Of a stretch of 64,000 nt of DNA, positions 44,596 to 52,481 are shown piece after piece. This stretch comes from Haloferax marisrubri. Lineage in GTDB: Archaea; Halobacteriota; Halobacteria; Halobacteriales; Haloferacaceae. Position numbers and translations under genes: made by a program. The stretch spans positions 195,942 to 259,941 of the forward strand of contig NZ_LOPW02000010.1 of NCBI RefSeq assembly GCF_001469875.2, read 5' to 3'. The notes below the pieces were generated by a model. The model was not told the DNA's origin. It saw nothing but the letters and a program-made list of their open reading frames with translations, and ran no database searches. Position 1 is the first letter of the stretch. Every line of letters begins with the position of its first letter.

Positions 44596-44614
44596 TATTC
44601 TCCCCACCTTTCAC

Positions 44615-44942
44615 GACCCACGAGCGACAGCGAGTGGTCTGAACGGTGTGGGAGATTTCACCCGGTGAAGATTCGAATCAGGGAACGAAGTGAGTGACCG
44701 TGGTTCACGCGAGCACAGCGAGCGTGAAGAGGCGAGACGAGGTCTCGCTGGATTCGAATCTGAGCCGTACTCGCGAACGAAGTGAGCGGGTGCTTGTGAC
44801 GAGCGCCAGCGAGTCACAGCGGCCCATTTCTACCCCTTTCAACGCCAACGAGCACCGCGTAGCGTGTGCGAGTCCCCCCGAAACGGTTGTCTGGGCGACC
44901 GAAGATTCGAACGCCCGAGCGACAGCGAGGGAAGTTCGAATC
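44615..44942. repeat. Cluster of six hairpins sharing a tandem-GA core
   Basis: Each hairpin has variable, self-complementary arms around the same inner design: GA, short stem, loop, stem, GA. H1 44615-44639, arms GACCcAC/GTGGTC, loop GACA. H2 44704-44728, arms TTCACGC/GCGTGAA, loop ACA. H3 44767-44793, arms GTACTCGC/GCGGGTGC (two G-T wobbles), inner AC-GAA-GT. H4 44795-44818, arms TGTGAC/GTCACA, loop GCCA. H5 44848-44873, outer AC/GT, longer inner stem GCAC+CGC with loop GTA. H6 44904-44942, arms GATTCGAAC/GTTCGAATC plus CCC/GGG, loop GACA. Arms differ in every copy yet stay paired; the core is kept. A decayed seventh core lies at 44683-44693 without pairing arms. Confidence 0.75.
44753..44826 (+). 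repeat. Partial copy of the tRNA-Pro 3' end split by two hairpins
   Basis: Bases 44753-44767 match the tRNA from the T loop (ttcgaatctgagccg) and 44820-44826 match its last bases (cggccca). Between them lie 52 bases made of hairpins H3 and H4. Without them the copy would read as the tRNA 3' end from T loop to discriminator. Confidence 0.65.
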
Positions 44943-44952
44943 TGAGCCACCA
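44935..44952 (+). repeat. Second fragment of the tRNA 3' arm
   Basis: ttcgaatctgagcc followed by acca repeats the T loop and 3' T stem of tRNA-Pro. It forms the right arm of hairpin H6, so it may have arisen by recombination or by rearrangement of the hairpin arm. Confidence 0.5.
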
Positions 44953-45078
44953 CGCCATACGTTCTCTCTTATTGGGTGACATAGACCTATCGATGAATTT
45001 ACACCATCGTCCGTAATCCGCTCATCAATACGTCGAACGCGTCACTCCCCGCGCCGACAAACCGAAAACCTTCAATAG

Positions 45079-45094
45079 TTTAGGCCAACCTAAA
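45079..45094. promoter_or_regulatory. Iron-box-like palindrome, distal copy
   Basis: TTTAGG-CCAA-CCTAAA, a perfect 6-bp inverted repeat. It has the TTAGG...CCTAA form of DtxR/IdeR-type iron regulator sites. It lies 255 bp before the copy at the substrate-binding protein promoter, with no gene start close by on either strand. Confidence 0.6.
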
Positions 45095-45332
45095 TCAATC
45101 GAGGGCGAGCGGTATCGACGGCTCGGCCGCCGTCCCGTCGCCGACGAACCCAAGGTGAGCGCGGAATCGGCCGGACGGCCGCAGGCAGTCGTGACCGCAC
45201 GAGTCGGCGACCCGACGCTAGTCTTCGGCAGTCTGCTAGTCTGCTGTCGGGGACACGCGCGGCCGAACCGACGAGATGCTGTTCGCGCTCGTGACGGCCC
45301 CGCTGTCGTCCGAGAACCGAAGCAATTATCTA

Positions 45333-45350
45333 TTTTAGGCGGACCTAAAA
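45333..45350. promoter_or_regulatory. Iron-box-like operator of the substrate-binding protein gene
   Basis: TTTTAGG-CGGA-CCTAAAA, a perfect 7-bp inverted repeat ending four bases before the ATG at 45355. With the TATA-like AATTATC at about 45323, it covers the expected transcription start, so a bound DtxR-type repressor would block transcription. Confidence 0.7.
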
Positions 45351-45354
45351 AACT

Positions 45355-46593
45355 ATGGAGCACGACGAGACGCCACGGAAGGGACTGACGCGGCGCGACT
45401 ACGTGAAGTACGGCGGCGCGGCCGTCGGCGGCGGCCTGCTCGCCGGCTGTACCGGGGGGAGCGGTTCGGAGTCTACGGACGCCGAGACCGAATCGACGAC
45501 GCAGACCGCGACCGAGACGGCCACCGAAACGGAGACCGAGACGCCCGAGGACACGTCGTACTCGGTGACGATGTCGCCGGTCGGCACCGTCGAGTTCGAC
45601 GAGCCGCCGCAGAGCATCTTCACGCGGCTGACCCACCACGCTGGGATGGCGTTCGCGCTCGGCCGCGGCGACGACGTGAACGCGGTCAACGGGCCGGAGT
45701 ACTACGACGCGACGTGGAAGCAGTTCACGGCGCGACTCCCGGGCGTCGAGGTCGATTGGGCTGACCTGTATCCGTCGTGGGAGACGAGCAAGGAGAAGCT
45801 CTACGAACTCGACAGCGACGTGCACCTGGCCGACCCCGCGTGGGTCGTCCAGCTCGAACAGTGGGACATGGACGACATCGAGGAGGTCGCCGACAACATC
45901 TCGCCGTGGTTCGGGAACTCGCTGAGCGGCCGTCACGCGTCGCCGACAGACGAGTGGACCGGCGACTACGAGTACTACACGCTGTGGGAGCAGTTCGAGA
46001 AGGTCGCGCAGGTGCTCAAAGAAGAGGAGCGCTACGAGGCGCTCACGGCCGTCCGCAACGACGTGCTCGCCACCATCGAGGAGGGGCTCCCGCCGGAAGA
46101 CGAGCGCCCGAGCGTGGTGCTTCTCACCGCGGCCGACATCGAGGAACAGATTTGGGCGTACACGGTCGGGAACCCCGGCTTCATGTCCTCGCACATCCGG
46201 CCGCTCGAACCCCACGACGCGTTCGAGGGGTCCATCGAGTCCGGGTCGAACGTCGACTTCGAGGCGCTGTTGGAGGCCGACCCCGACGTCATCCTCTTCC
46301 TGAGCGGGATGCAGCCGAACGTCAGCATGAACGACCTCCGGGCGACGCTCGAAGACGACCCCGTCGCCGCGGAGATTTCGGCGGTCCAGAACGGGCACGT
46401 CTACCCGCAGGGCGCGCGCTATCAGGGCCCGATTCTCAACCTGTTCCAACTGGAGATGAGCGCCAAGCAGTTCTACCCCGAGGAGTTCGGCGAGTGGCCG
46501 ACCTCGGACGGCGGTCCGTACCCCGAAATCCCGGAGGAAGAACAGTTGTTCGACCGCCAGCACGTCGCCGACATCATCAACGGCGACTTCTGA
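45355..46593 (+). CDS. Iron/siderophore-type ABC substrate-binding lipoprotein
   Basis: 412 aa. Tat lipoprotein signal: TRRDYVKYGGAAVGGGLLAG followed by the lipobox Cys32. A Ser/Thr/Glu linker (about 35-70) precedes the TroA-like fold with SVTMSPVGTVEFDEPPQSIF, DVNAVNGPEYYDATWKQF, the long hinge helix, LLTAADIEEQIWAYTVGNPG and LEADPDVILFLSGMQ. Family members capture siderophores, haem or cobalamin. The palindrome at its promoter points to iron control. No permease or ATPase gene lies next to it, so it must work with a transporter encoded elsewhere. Confidence 0.88.
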   Translation: MEHDETPRKGLTRRDYVKYGGAAVGGGLLAGCTGGSGSESTDAETESTTQTATETATETETETPEDTSYSVTMSPVGTVEFDEPPQSIFTRLTHHAGMAFALGRGDDVNAVNGPEYYDATWKQFTARLPGVEVDWADLYPSWETSKEKLYELDSDVHLADPAWVVQLEQWDMDDIEEVADNISPWFGNSLSGRHASPTDEWTGDYEYYTLWEQFEKVAQVLKEEERYEALTAVRNDVLATIEEGLPPEDERPSVVLLTAADIEEQIWAYTVGNPGFMSSHIRPLEPHDAFEGSIESGSNVDFEALLEADPDVILFLSGMQPNVSMNDLRATLEDDPVAAEISAVQNGHVYPQGARYQGPILNLFQLEMSAKQFYPEEFGEWPTSDGGPYPEIPEEEQLFDRQHVADIINGDF

Positions 46594-46696
46594 GCGGCGG
46601 TCTCCGCCGCTTCGTCGGCCAGCGACCGGCCCCGAACCCGTCGTCACCGGACGGCACAAGAGATTTGTTCCGTCCTCGACTCCACCACATAGACAG

Positions 46697-49015
46697 ATGA
46701 CGGACCGACCCGCGTTCGACCGACGGGCGTTCCTCGCCGCGCTCGGGAGCGCCGGTCTCGGGTCGCTCGCCGGGTGTTCGGCCCTCGGCGGCGACTCAAG
46801 CGAGACCACGAGCACCGCCGCCCCGCCCACGAGCGTCGACGACGACGTCGCCCGCGACCTCGCCGCCCGGTTCGCGCCGACGCTCTACTTCGACGCCGAC
46901 GAGACGTGGTTCCCGACGGACCCGCGGTCGTACGCGAGCGACCGGGACGGCGAGACAGTCGTCGACGGCTTCGACGCCTTCGACGGCTACCACGCGACAC
47001 AGCGGGAGACCGGCGAGCGAGCCCCGGAGCCGACGGTGTTCTACAACGTGGTCGGCTACGAGGACTCGTCGCTGACGGCGGTGCAGTACTGGTTCTACTC
47101 GGTGTTCGACCAGTTCACGACGAACTTCCATTGGCACGACTGGGAGGTCCTGCACGTCTTCGTCGACACGGCGGACGACGAGCCGGTCCCCCAACTGTAC
47201 GTCGCGAGTTCGCACTCGCGGTCGGTGCCGAACAACGAGTTCCTCGACCCGGACCCCGACCGCCCGCCGCGGGTGCTGTCGGAACTCGGGTCGCACTCCA
47301 GCGCGCTCTCGCTCAACGACCGCGCCGACCGGTTCCAGCGGCTCCCGACGGGCGGGACGTTCGCGGACATCACGAACCGGGCGTTCGACCGCATCGAGGA
47401 CGCCGCGGAGATACCCATCGCCTACGGCCTCCCGAGAGACGAGGGCGCGCGGCTGCCCTACGTCGTCCCGGAACTCGACGGCGCGCCGGTGTACGAAGAC
47501 GAGCGGCTCCCGTCGGTCACGCGCGACGCCCTCGTCAGCGAGGCGCTCACGGTGCGGTCGTTCGACGCGCTGTCGTCGCCGCCGACGGACCTCCCGCCGC
47601 GGTCGACGGGACTGGTGTTCGGCCCCGAGACGGCCGCTGACCGCGACGCGGACGCTGAAGCCGACGCCGACGTCGAGTACGCGCTCGTCCCCGCGGGCGA
47701 GGTCGAACACATCTCCGAGTTCACCGGACCGCAACTGAGCTTCGAGTTCGCGGTCCCGACGTTCGCCGAAGACGCGATTGCGAGCCACCTCACGACGACG
47801 AGCACGCCGTGGAGCCAGCCCCGCTACGCCGACCCCGCGGCCGACATCACCGACCCGACCCACCGGAGCGAACTCGCCGAGCGATACGATGTCGTCGACG
47901 AGCCCTCCGCCCTCAACACGCTTTTCGTCCGGGTGACAGAGGCCGTCACCGACGCGGACGCGCCGGACGGCGAGGGCGTGACGACCCGCGAGTCGGGCGT
48001 CGAGTCCGTGCTTCTCTTGGAGAGCGACCCCGAGGCCGCGCCGACGTTCGGCGGACTCGGCGTCCTGCAGGACGTGCCCGCGGGCGAGCACCGACTCACG
48101 GTCAACGGCGCGGGGTCGGCACCACACAGCGAGACGGTTCAGGTGGGTGACGCGGGGTCCGGTTCGGCGTCCGCGACGGAGACCGAATCGTCATCCGGCG
48201 GCGACGACGGCGGTACCCTCACCACGGCCGGGGTGGACGGCGAAATCCCGCTCGTCGCGCGGGAGTCGGCGACGAAAGTGGAAGTTGACGCCGACGGGAC
48301 CGACCGCGACCTGACGGCGCTCGCGCTCGAAGACGATTTCGGCGGCCGACTGTACGACGCGCCGCTGTCCGGGCCGGACGCCGTCTACGTCCACCGCGGC
48401 GGCGCGTACACGGTCGAAGTCCGCGACAGCGACGACGAACTCGGCGCGTTCCGCGTGAACCCCGACCCGAACGCGACCGCCGCGGACGACGACGCCGATT
48501 CCGACTCCGACTCCGACTCCGACTCCGACACCGGGTCCGCGCCCGCGTCGATTCCGAGCGTCCGCATCGACGAACCCCGAACCGGGAAGGCGTCGCTCGC
48601 GACGTTCCTCGCGGATATCTCCGCGGAGACGGCCGCGGCGGTCACGGCGGTCGACGACGACAGCGACGATTCGGACGATTCGGACGATTCGGACGACTCG
48701 GCGGGCACGGGTACCCCGGACGACTCGACGGGAACGGCGACCAGCGGCGGGCAGGCGAACGCGGTCCGCGGGCTGGCGCAGGCGCTCGAATCGGTCGCGG
48801 AGGCCGCGCGCCGGGCCGCGGAGCGTGCAGAGGCCGGCGAGCGCGGCCGAGCGGACGAGAGCCTCGATACCGTCGCATCGCGGCTCGAACGCGTGGCTGA
48901 GCGGTTAGCCGAGGCGCGCGGGGAGCTACCGGGGTCGCTCTCGCGGGCGACCGACCGGCGACTCGAACAGGCGCGCCGTCGCTCCGAGCAGGCCCGTGCG
49001 GCCGACACGCTCTGA
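46697..49015 (+). CDS. Large Tat lipoprotein with a Vps62-like domain
   Basis: 772 aa. The signal DRRAFLAALGSAGLGSLAGC ends in a lipobox Cys27. Residues about 50-260 (ARFAPTLYFDADETWFPTDP, VQYWFYSVFDQFTTNFHWHD, WEVLHVFVDTADD) resemble the Vps62/DUF946 family, in which a P-x-L-x-F...W-x-F...HWHDWE arrangement is kept; the link is by eye. The rest is beta-rich, acidic modules separated by Ser/Asp linkers, and the last 90 residues are a long charged helix (AARRAAERAEAGERGRADES). Two SD-repeat tracts (48497-48530, 48655-48698) are encoded by near-perfect 6- and 9-bp DNA repeats. Function unknown; extracellular, lipid-anchored. Confidence 0.7.
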   Translation: MTDRPAFDRRAFLAALGSAGLGSLAGCSALGGDSSETTSTAAPPTSVDDDVARDLAARFAPTLYFDADETWFPTDPRSYASDRDGETVVDGFDAFDGYHATQRETGERAPEPTVFYNVVGYEDSSLTAVQYWFYSVFDQFTTNFHWHDWEVLHVFVDTADDEPVPQLYVASSHSRSVPNNEFLDPDPDRPPRVLSELGSHSSALSLNDRADRFQRLPTGGTFADITNRAFDRIEDAAEIPIAYGLPRDEGARLPYVVPELDGAPVYEDERLPSVTRDALVSEALTVRSFDALSSPPTDLPPRSTGLVFGPETAADRDADAEADADVEYALVPAGEVEHISEFTGPQLSFEFAVPTFAEDAIASHLTTTSTPWSQPRYADPAADITDPTHRSELAERYDVVDEPSALNTLFVRVTEAVTDADAPDGEGVTTRESGVESVLLLESDPEAAPTFGGLGVLQDVPAGEHRLTVNGAGSAPHSETVQVGDAGSGSASATETESSSGGDDGGTLTTAGVDGEIPLVARESATKVEVDADGTDRDLTALALEDDFGGRLYDAPLSGPDAVYVHRGGAYTVEVRDSDDELGAFRVNPDPNATAADDDADSDSDSDSDSDTGSAPASIPSVRIDEPRTGKASLATFLADISAETAAAVTAVDDDSDDSDDSDDSDDSAGTGTPDDSTGTATSGGQANAVRGLAQALESVAEAARRAAERAEAGERGRADESLDTVASRLERVAERLAEARGELPGSLSRATDRRLEQARRRSEQARAADTL

Positions 49016-49129
49016 GTGGTACGTAGATAGTTCGCGTAGCCGACCGACTGCGAACGCGTCGCTCGCCGGTCGAATATACGCAAAATGTGAGTTATCGTTC
49101 TGCCGCGAAACGCGGCGTACTAAATTAGT

Positions 49130-49324
49130 TTAAAGGCGCGTGAGGTTCGTCGCGCGGGGGCCCTTGGGGGCCTGCTCGATGTCGAACTCAACATCCGTGC
49201 CTTCTTCGAGGTCCGGGCCGCCGATGTCTTCCATGTGGAAGAACACGTCGTCGTCAGCATCGTCCGTCGAAATGAAACCGTAGCCGCCAGTGTCGTTGAA
49301 GAAATCAACGTTTCCTTTCGCCAT
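49130..49324 (-). CDS. cspA: Cold shock protein (CspA family)
   Basis: 64 aa, one cold-shock domain that binds single-stranded nucleic acid. RNP1-like GGYGFISTDDADDD and RNP2-like VFFHMEDIGGPD are present, with AKGNVDFFND at the start. It is more acidic than bacterial CspA, as usual in halophiles. The start at 49324 gives the standard N-terminus; an in-frame codon at 49372 would add 16 unrelated residues. The leader may be 40-60 nt, with an AT-rich promoter near 49386-49400. Confidence 0.93.
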   Translation of the reverse strand: MAKGNVDFFNDTGGYGFISTDDADDDVFFHMEDIGGPDLEEGTDVEFDIEQAPKGPRATNLTRL

Positions 49325-49576
49325 TGCTTTTGAACACACACGCCCTTTACGGATAAGACTTGTGAGGGTCATGCTGTCATGGGCTTATTTTATTGAATCT
49401 TTTTCTGTATCATCGAACTTTGTAGACGAATGTTCTGATACGTCGGTTCTGGTCGCGCTCGCCTAGTGGTTCGACGGTGATGTTACTGTAATCTGTGGTA
49501 TCGGCAGTTCTGGTCGCCGGGCTCGGCAGGTCGCGGCCGACGAGGCTTTACGCGTGGCCGGACGGTCTCCGACACC
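49325..49576. other. Divergent region between cspA and the methyltransferase gene
   Basis: 252 bases without a gene. AT-rich at 49380-49430, containing AAAATAAG on the minus strand, the likely cspA promoter; a TTTACG near 49547 may serve the methyltransferase gene. Part of it would be the cspA leader. Confidence 0.4.
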
Positions 49577-50194
49577 GTGGATGCTAACGACGTTCGTCGG
49601 AAGTGGGCAGACCGGTCGGGAGAGTTCTCGCCGGAGTACTACGCGTACTACGGACCGAACGAGACGAGCGAGTCGATTCGACGGGTGTTCGAGGGCTCGC
49701 TCGACCCCTCCGCGTCGATTCTCGAACTCGGCTGTGGTCCCGGTCGGCACCTCTCGCACCTCCGCGAACACGGCTTCGAGAACCTCCACGGCGTCGACAT
49801 CAACCCCGACTGCTTCGAGGTGATGGCCGACGCCTACCCAGACCTCGCCGACTGCGGGACGTTCCACGCCGCCGCCATCGAGGAGGTCGTCGAGGAGTTC
49901 TCCCCGGGCCAGTTCGACGCCGTCTACTCCATCGAGACGCTCCAGCACATCCACCCCGACGACGCGTGGGTGTTCGAGGCGGTCGCTCGAAGTGCGAGCG
50001 ACTACGTCGTCACCGTCGAAAACGAGGGCGACCGGTCGGTCCCGCCCGAGGACCGCGGCGTCAACGACGAGGAGTACGACTTCCCGCTGTACTACCGCGA
50101 TTGGGCGGCCGTGTTCGAGCCGTTCGGCTTCGAACAGGTCGCCTGCGAGCACGGCGACCGCGACACCCTCCGCGTGTTCCGTCGGACCGACTGA
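49577..50194 (+). CDS. Class I SAM-dependent methyltransferase
   Basis: 205 aa, GTG start. SAM-binding motif I ILELGCGPGRHLSHLREHG at about 48-66, motif II-like HGVDINPDCFEVMADAYPD, and post-motif FDAVYSIETLQHIHPDD, the layout of small-molecule or lipid methyltransferases. The acceptor is unknown. The GTG begins MDANDVRRKWAD; the only nearby ATG (49581) is out of frame. Confidence 0.85.
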   Translation: MDANDVRRKWADRSGEFSPEYYAYYGPNETSESIRRVFEGSLDPSASILELGCGPGRHLSHLREHGFENLHGVDINPDCFEVMADAYPDLADCGTFHAAAIEEVVEEFSPGQFDAVYSIETLQHIHPDDAWVFEAVARSASDYVVTVENEGDRSVPPEDRGVNDEEYDFPLYYRDWAAVFEPFGFEQVACEHGDRDTLRVFRRTD

Positions 50195-50226
50195 GGTCGC
50201 AAGCGCGACCGCCGCCCCCGTTCACC

Positions 50227-50985
50227 TCAGAAGCCGCCGTAGCGGAGGTACACCATGTCGGCGATGAGGACGAGTTGGAACAGCCCCTGCACGCCGCCGA
50301 GCATGGCGTTCTGTTTTCCGATGGCGGAGATGACGCCGGGGTCCGGGTCCTCGGAGGTCATCTCGAAGTACATCCGTATCTCGCCGGGCATCAGGAAGCC
50401 GAAGCCCTGCACCGAGAGAATCGTGACGACGACGAGCGCGACGACGATGGCCGGTGTGGTCATCTGAAAGTCGCCGATAGTGGTCGCGACCCACGCGAGC
50501 GACCCGACCGTGGCGACGGCGAAGACGACCTGCCAGCGCCGGTCGCGCCACGCGTTCAGTCGGCGACCGAGCAGGAGGCAAATCGGAATCAGGTTCGCGG
50601 CGGTGAACAGCGCGAGCCACGGTTCGGCGTGGGGAAACACCCCGAGTCGCTGGGCGAGCGTGATACCGCCCGCGATGGTGACGAGCGCCATCGACGGGAG
50701 GAAAAACGCGGTCTTCGGCGTGAGGCGCTCGAACACCGCGGCGCTCTGTTCGTCCGTCAGGCCGCCGATGACCGGCCCGAGAATCGCCCCCATGAACAGG
50801 TCGGTGCCCGTCCAGAGCAGGCCCGCCATGACGTGGACGAACGTGTGTTGCTGGAGCGACCCGGCCGTGACCGCGTACGCGAGTGCGACCACCGAGACGG
50901 CGACGATGCCGCCCGCAAAAGCCGGGTTCGCCCGTCGTGCCATGCCCCCGATTGTCCCACCAATCGTTGCCCTGTGTTGACTCAT
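50227..50985 (-). CDS. Integral membrane protein, six or seven helices
   Basis: 252 aa from MSQHRATIGGTIGG (ATG 50985); a second in-frame Met at 50943 (MARRANPAFAGG) is possible. Helices include FAGGIVAVSVVALAYAVTAG, FVHVMAGLLWTGTDLFMGAI, TAFFLPSMALVTIAGGITLA, LALFTAANLIPICLLLGRRL and AIVVALVVVTILSVQGFGFL. It resembles the DUF2269/CopD-like membrane group in the HVMAGLLWTGTDLF helix, which is too little for a firm name. A TATA-like TTTTATC (minus, about 51009-51015) fits the 50985 start. Divergent from the two-repeat protein. Confidence 0.7.
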   Translation of the reverse strand: MSQHRATIGGTIGGMARRANPAFAGGIVAVSVVALAYAVTAGSLQQHTFVHVMAGLLWTGTDLFMGAILGPVIGGLTDEQSAAVFERLTPKTAFFLPSMALVTIAGGITLAQRLGVFPHAEPWLALFTAANLIPICLLLGRRLNAWRDRRWQVVFAVATVGSLAWVATTIGDFQMTTPAIVVALVVVTILSVQGFGFLMPGEIRMYFEMTSEDPDPGVISAIGKQNAMLGGVQGLFQLVLIADMVYLRYGGF

Positions 50986-51062
50986 CACCTTTGAGACGTG
51001 TACTATCGATGATAAAACCGGCGACGGACGCACTTATCCCCTCCAGCGCCGTCCCTCCGACA

Positions 51063-51794
51063 ATGACTGACGCCCTCTCGTTCGATATCACGAGCGTCGA
51101 CGACGTCGCGGCCAACCGCGACGAGGTCGTCGCCGCGGTCGAGGCCCACGCGGGCACCATCGCGCGCGAACTCGCCATCCTCCAGGGCGGCGACTACGGC
51201 CAGGAGACGTTCAAGACGCGCCGCGGGACGTGGACGCTCAAGTACGAGGCGGGCGCGCTGCAGTACCTCCGGTTCAAGGGGAAGTCGGGCGGCGAGACGT
51301 ACGTCGTCTCGACCAAACAGCCGCCGGAGCCGAAGGCGCTCGGAACGGCGATGCAAGACTACCCGGCGTTCGTGGAGGCGTACAACGACCACGTCGAGTC
51401 GCTCGACGGCGTCCTCGACGACGTGCCGGCGGAGTTCCCCGCGGTGACGACGACCGAGGAAATCGTCGCCCAGCGGGACCAACTCGTCTCGACCATCCGC
51501 GAGGTGGCCGACACCATGGCGGGCGAACTCAACCGCTTCGACGGCGAGTACGGAACGTTCACCCAGCGGGTCGGCGGCACGCGCTGGGAATTGAAGTGGG
51601 ACGGCCCGCGGGCGTCGTACCTGCGCGTCGGTGGCGAGGGCGGCATCTACCTGCTGTCGCAGTACGAACCGCCCGCCGCGCCCGACGTGCGCGAACTCGC
51701 CGGCGACTTCGTCGAGTTCGTGGAGGCGTACAACGAGTACGTCGACGACCTCGAAGCCGACCTCGCCACCGTCTCGTTCGACGACGCTAGGTAA
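51063..51794 (+). CDS. Haloarchaeal protein made of two repeats of one domain
   Basis: 243 aa, no membrane segment or signal. The N-terminal half (about 8-115) and C-terminal half (about 125-235) are clearly related: a helix ending in AxELxxx (IARELAILQGGDYG versus MAGELNRFDGEYG), a TWTLKYEAGALQYLRF strand pair versus RWELKWDGPRASYLRV, then G-G-ETYVVSTKQPPEP versus GGIYLLSQYEPPA and AFVEAYNDHVESLDG versus EFVEAYNEYVDDLEA. So it arose by an internal duplication. I do not recognise a named family. Confidence 0.75.
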   Translation: MTDALSFDITSVDDVAANRDEVVAAVEAHAGTIARELAILQGGDYGQETFKTRRGTWTLKYEAGALQYLRFKGKSGGETYVVSTKQPPEPKALGTAMQDYPAFVEAYNDHVESLDGVLDDVPAEFPAVTTTEEIVAQRDQLVSTIREVADTMAGELNRFDGEYGTFTQRVGGTRWELKWDGPRASYLRVGGEGGIYLLSQYEPPAAPDVRELAGDFVEFVEAYNEYVDDLEADLATVSFDDAR

Positions 51795-51838
51795 CGGGTA
51801 TCGCGACGCTTTTGGAAACACCGCCGTCACGTGATGCC

Positions 51839-52387
51839 ATGACCGACGACGACCTCGCGTGGGAGACCACCGACACGCGCATCGACTACTCGTGTCCCGG
51901 CTTCGACATCCGCATGGACGACGTTCGGCTCCCCGACGGGACCGAGACGGACTTCCACTACGTCGACGAGCCGGCGGCGGTCGTCGTCGTTCCCTTCACG
52001 CCCGACGGCGACGTGGTCGTCATCGACGAGTGGCGACAGGCCGTCGGCCGGACGAACCGCGGACTCCCCGCCGGCGGCACCGAACCGGACGACGGCGACT
52101 ACGCCGCGGCCGCCCGGCGCGAACTCGCGGAAGAGACCGGCCACGAGGCCGAGGCGGTCGAACCGCTCGTGACCGTCGAGCCGGCTAACGGCATCGCCAA
52201 CTCGGTCCACCACTACTTCGTCGCGCGCGGGTGCGAGCCGAGCGCCGACCAGAACCTCGACTTCAACGAGAGCATCCGCCCGACGACGGTCGAGTACGAC
52301 GACCTCAAGCGGGCCGTCCTCGCGGGCGAGGTGCGCGACGCCCGGACGGTCCTCGGCGTACTCTACTACGAACTCGCCGGCGAGTAG
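51839..52387 (+). CDS. Nudix hydrolase with an altered Nudix box
   Basis: 182 aa. The Nudix fold is clear: AVVVVPFTPDGDVVVIDEWR, then the box G-T-E-P-D-D-G-DYAAAAR-REL-A-EETGH at about residues 77-99. The first conserved Glu of the box (G-x5-E) is replaced: the aligned position is Gly, with Asp neighbours. The REL-x-EE core is intact. Such enzymes cut nucleoside diphosphate sugars; the change may alter metal use. The start at 51839 follows a purine-poor region and gives MTDDDLAWETTDTRID. Confidence 0.85.
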   Translation: MTDDDLAWETTDTRIDYSCPGFDIRMDDVRLPDGTETDFHYVDEPAAVVVVPFTPDGDVVVIDEWRQAVGRTNRGLPAGGTEPDDGDYAAAARRELAEETGHEAEAVEPLVTVEPANGIANSVHHYFVARGCEPSADQNLDFNESIRPTTVEYDDLKRAVLAGEVRDARTVLGVLYYELAGE

Positions 52388-52481
52388 CGCGGTCGGTTCC
52401 GCGCGCACCCCCCGCGTTCGCCCCTCGAACCCCGTTCCGAGGCGAGAAGGATTTTGATGCCGGCGCTCTAAGAGGTCGCCT

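Larger units (their letters stand above)
44596..45354. other. 760-bp gene-free region after tRNA-Pro
   Basis: No protein gene is supported; open frames here are Ser/Arg-rich by composition and do not resemble haloarchaeal proteins. The first 350 bp contain hairpin elements and fragments of the tRNA 3' end (separate entries). From 44955 to 45078 it is plainer and lower in GC. From 45079 on it holds two iron-box palindromes and the promoter of the substrate-binding protein gene. Confidence 0.7.

Noticed and set aside
44753-44826. A second tRNA gene
   Set aside because: Only the T loop and 3' acceptor strand are present; there is no matching 5' acceptor, D arm or anticodon arm.
44694-44953. Open frames inside the hairpin region after tRNA-Pro
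   Set aside because: Ser/Arg-rich on both strands, crossing the hairpins and tRNA fragments; no start context and no protein-like pattern.
45155-45388. Small gene between the two iron boxes
   Set aside because: It runs over the second operator and the start of the binding protein gene, and its product has no recognisable pattern.
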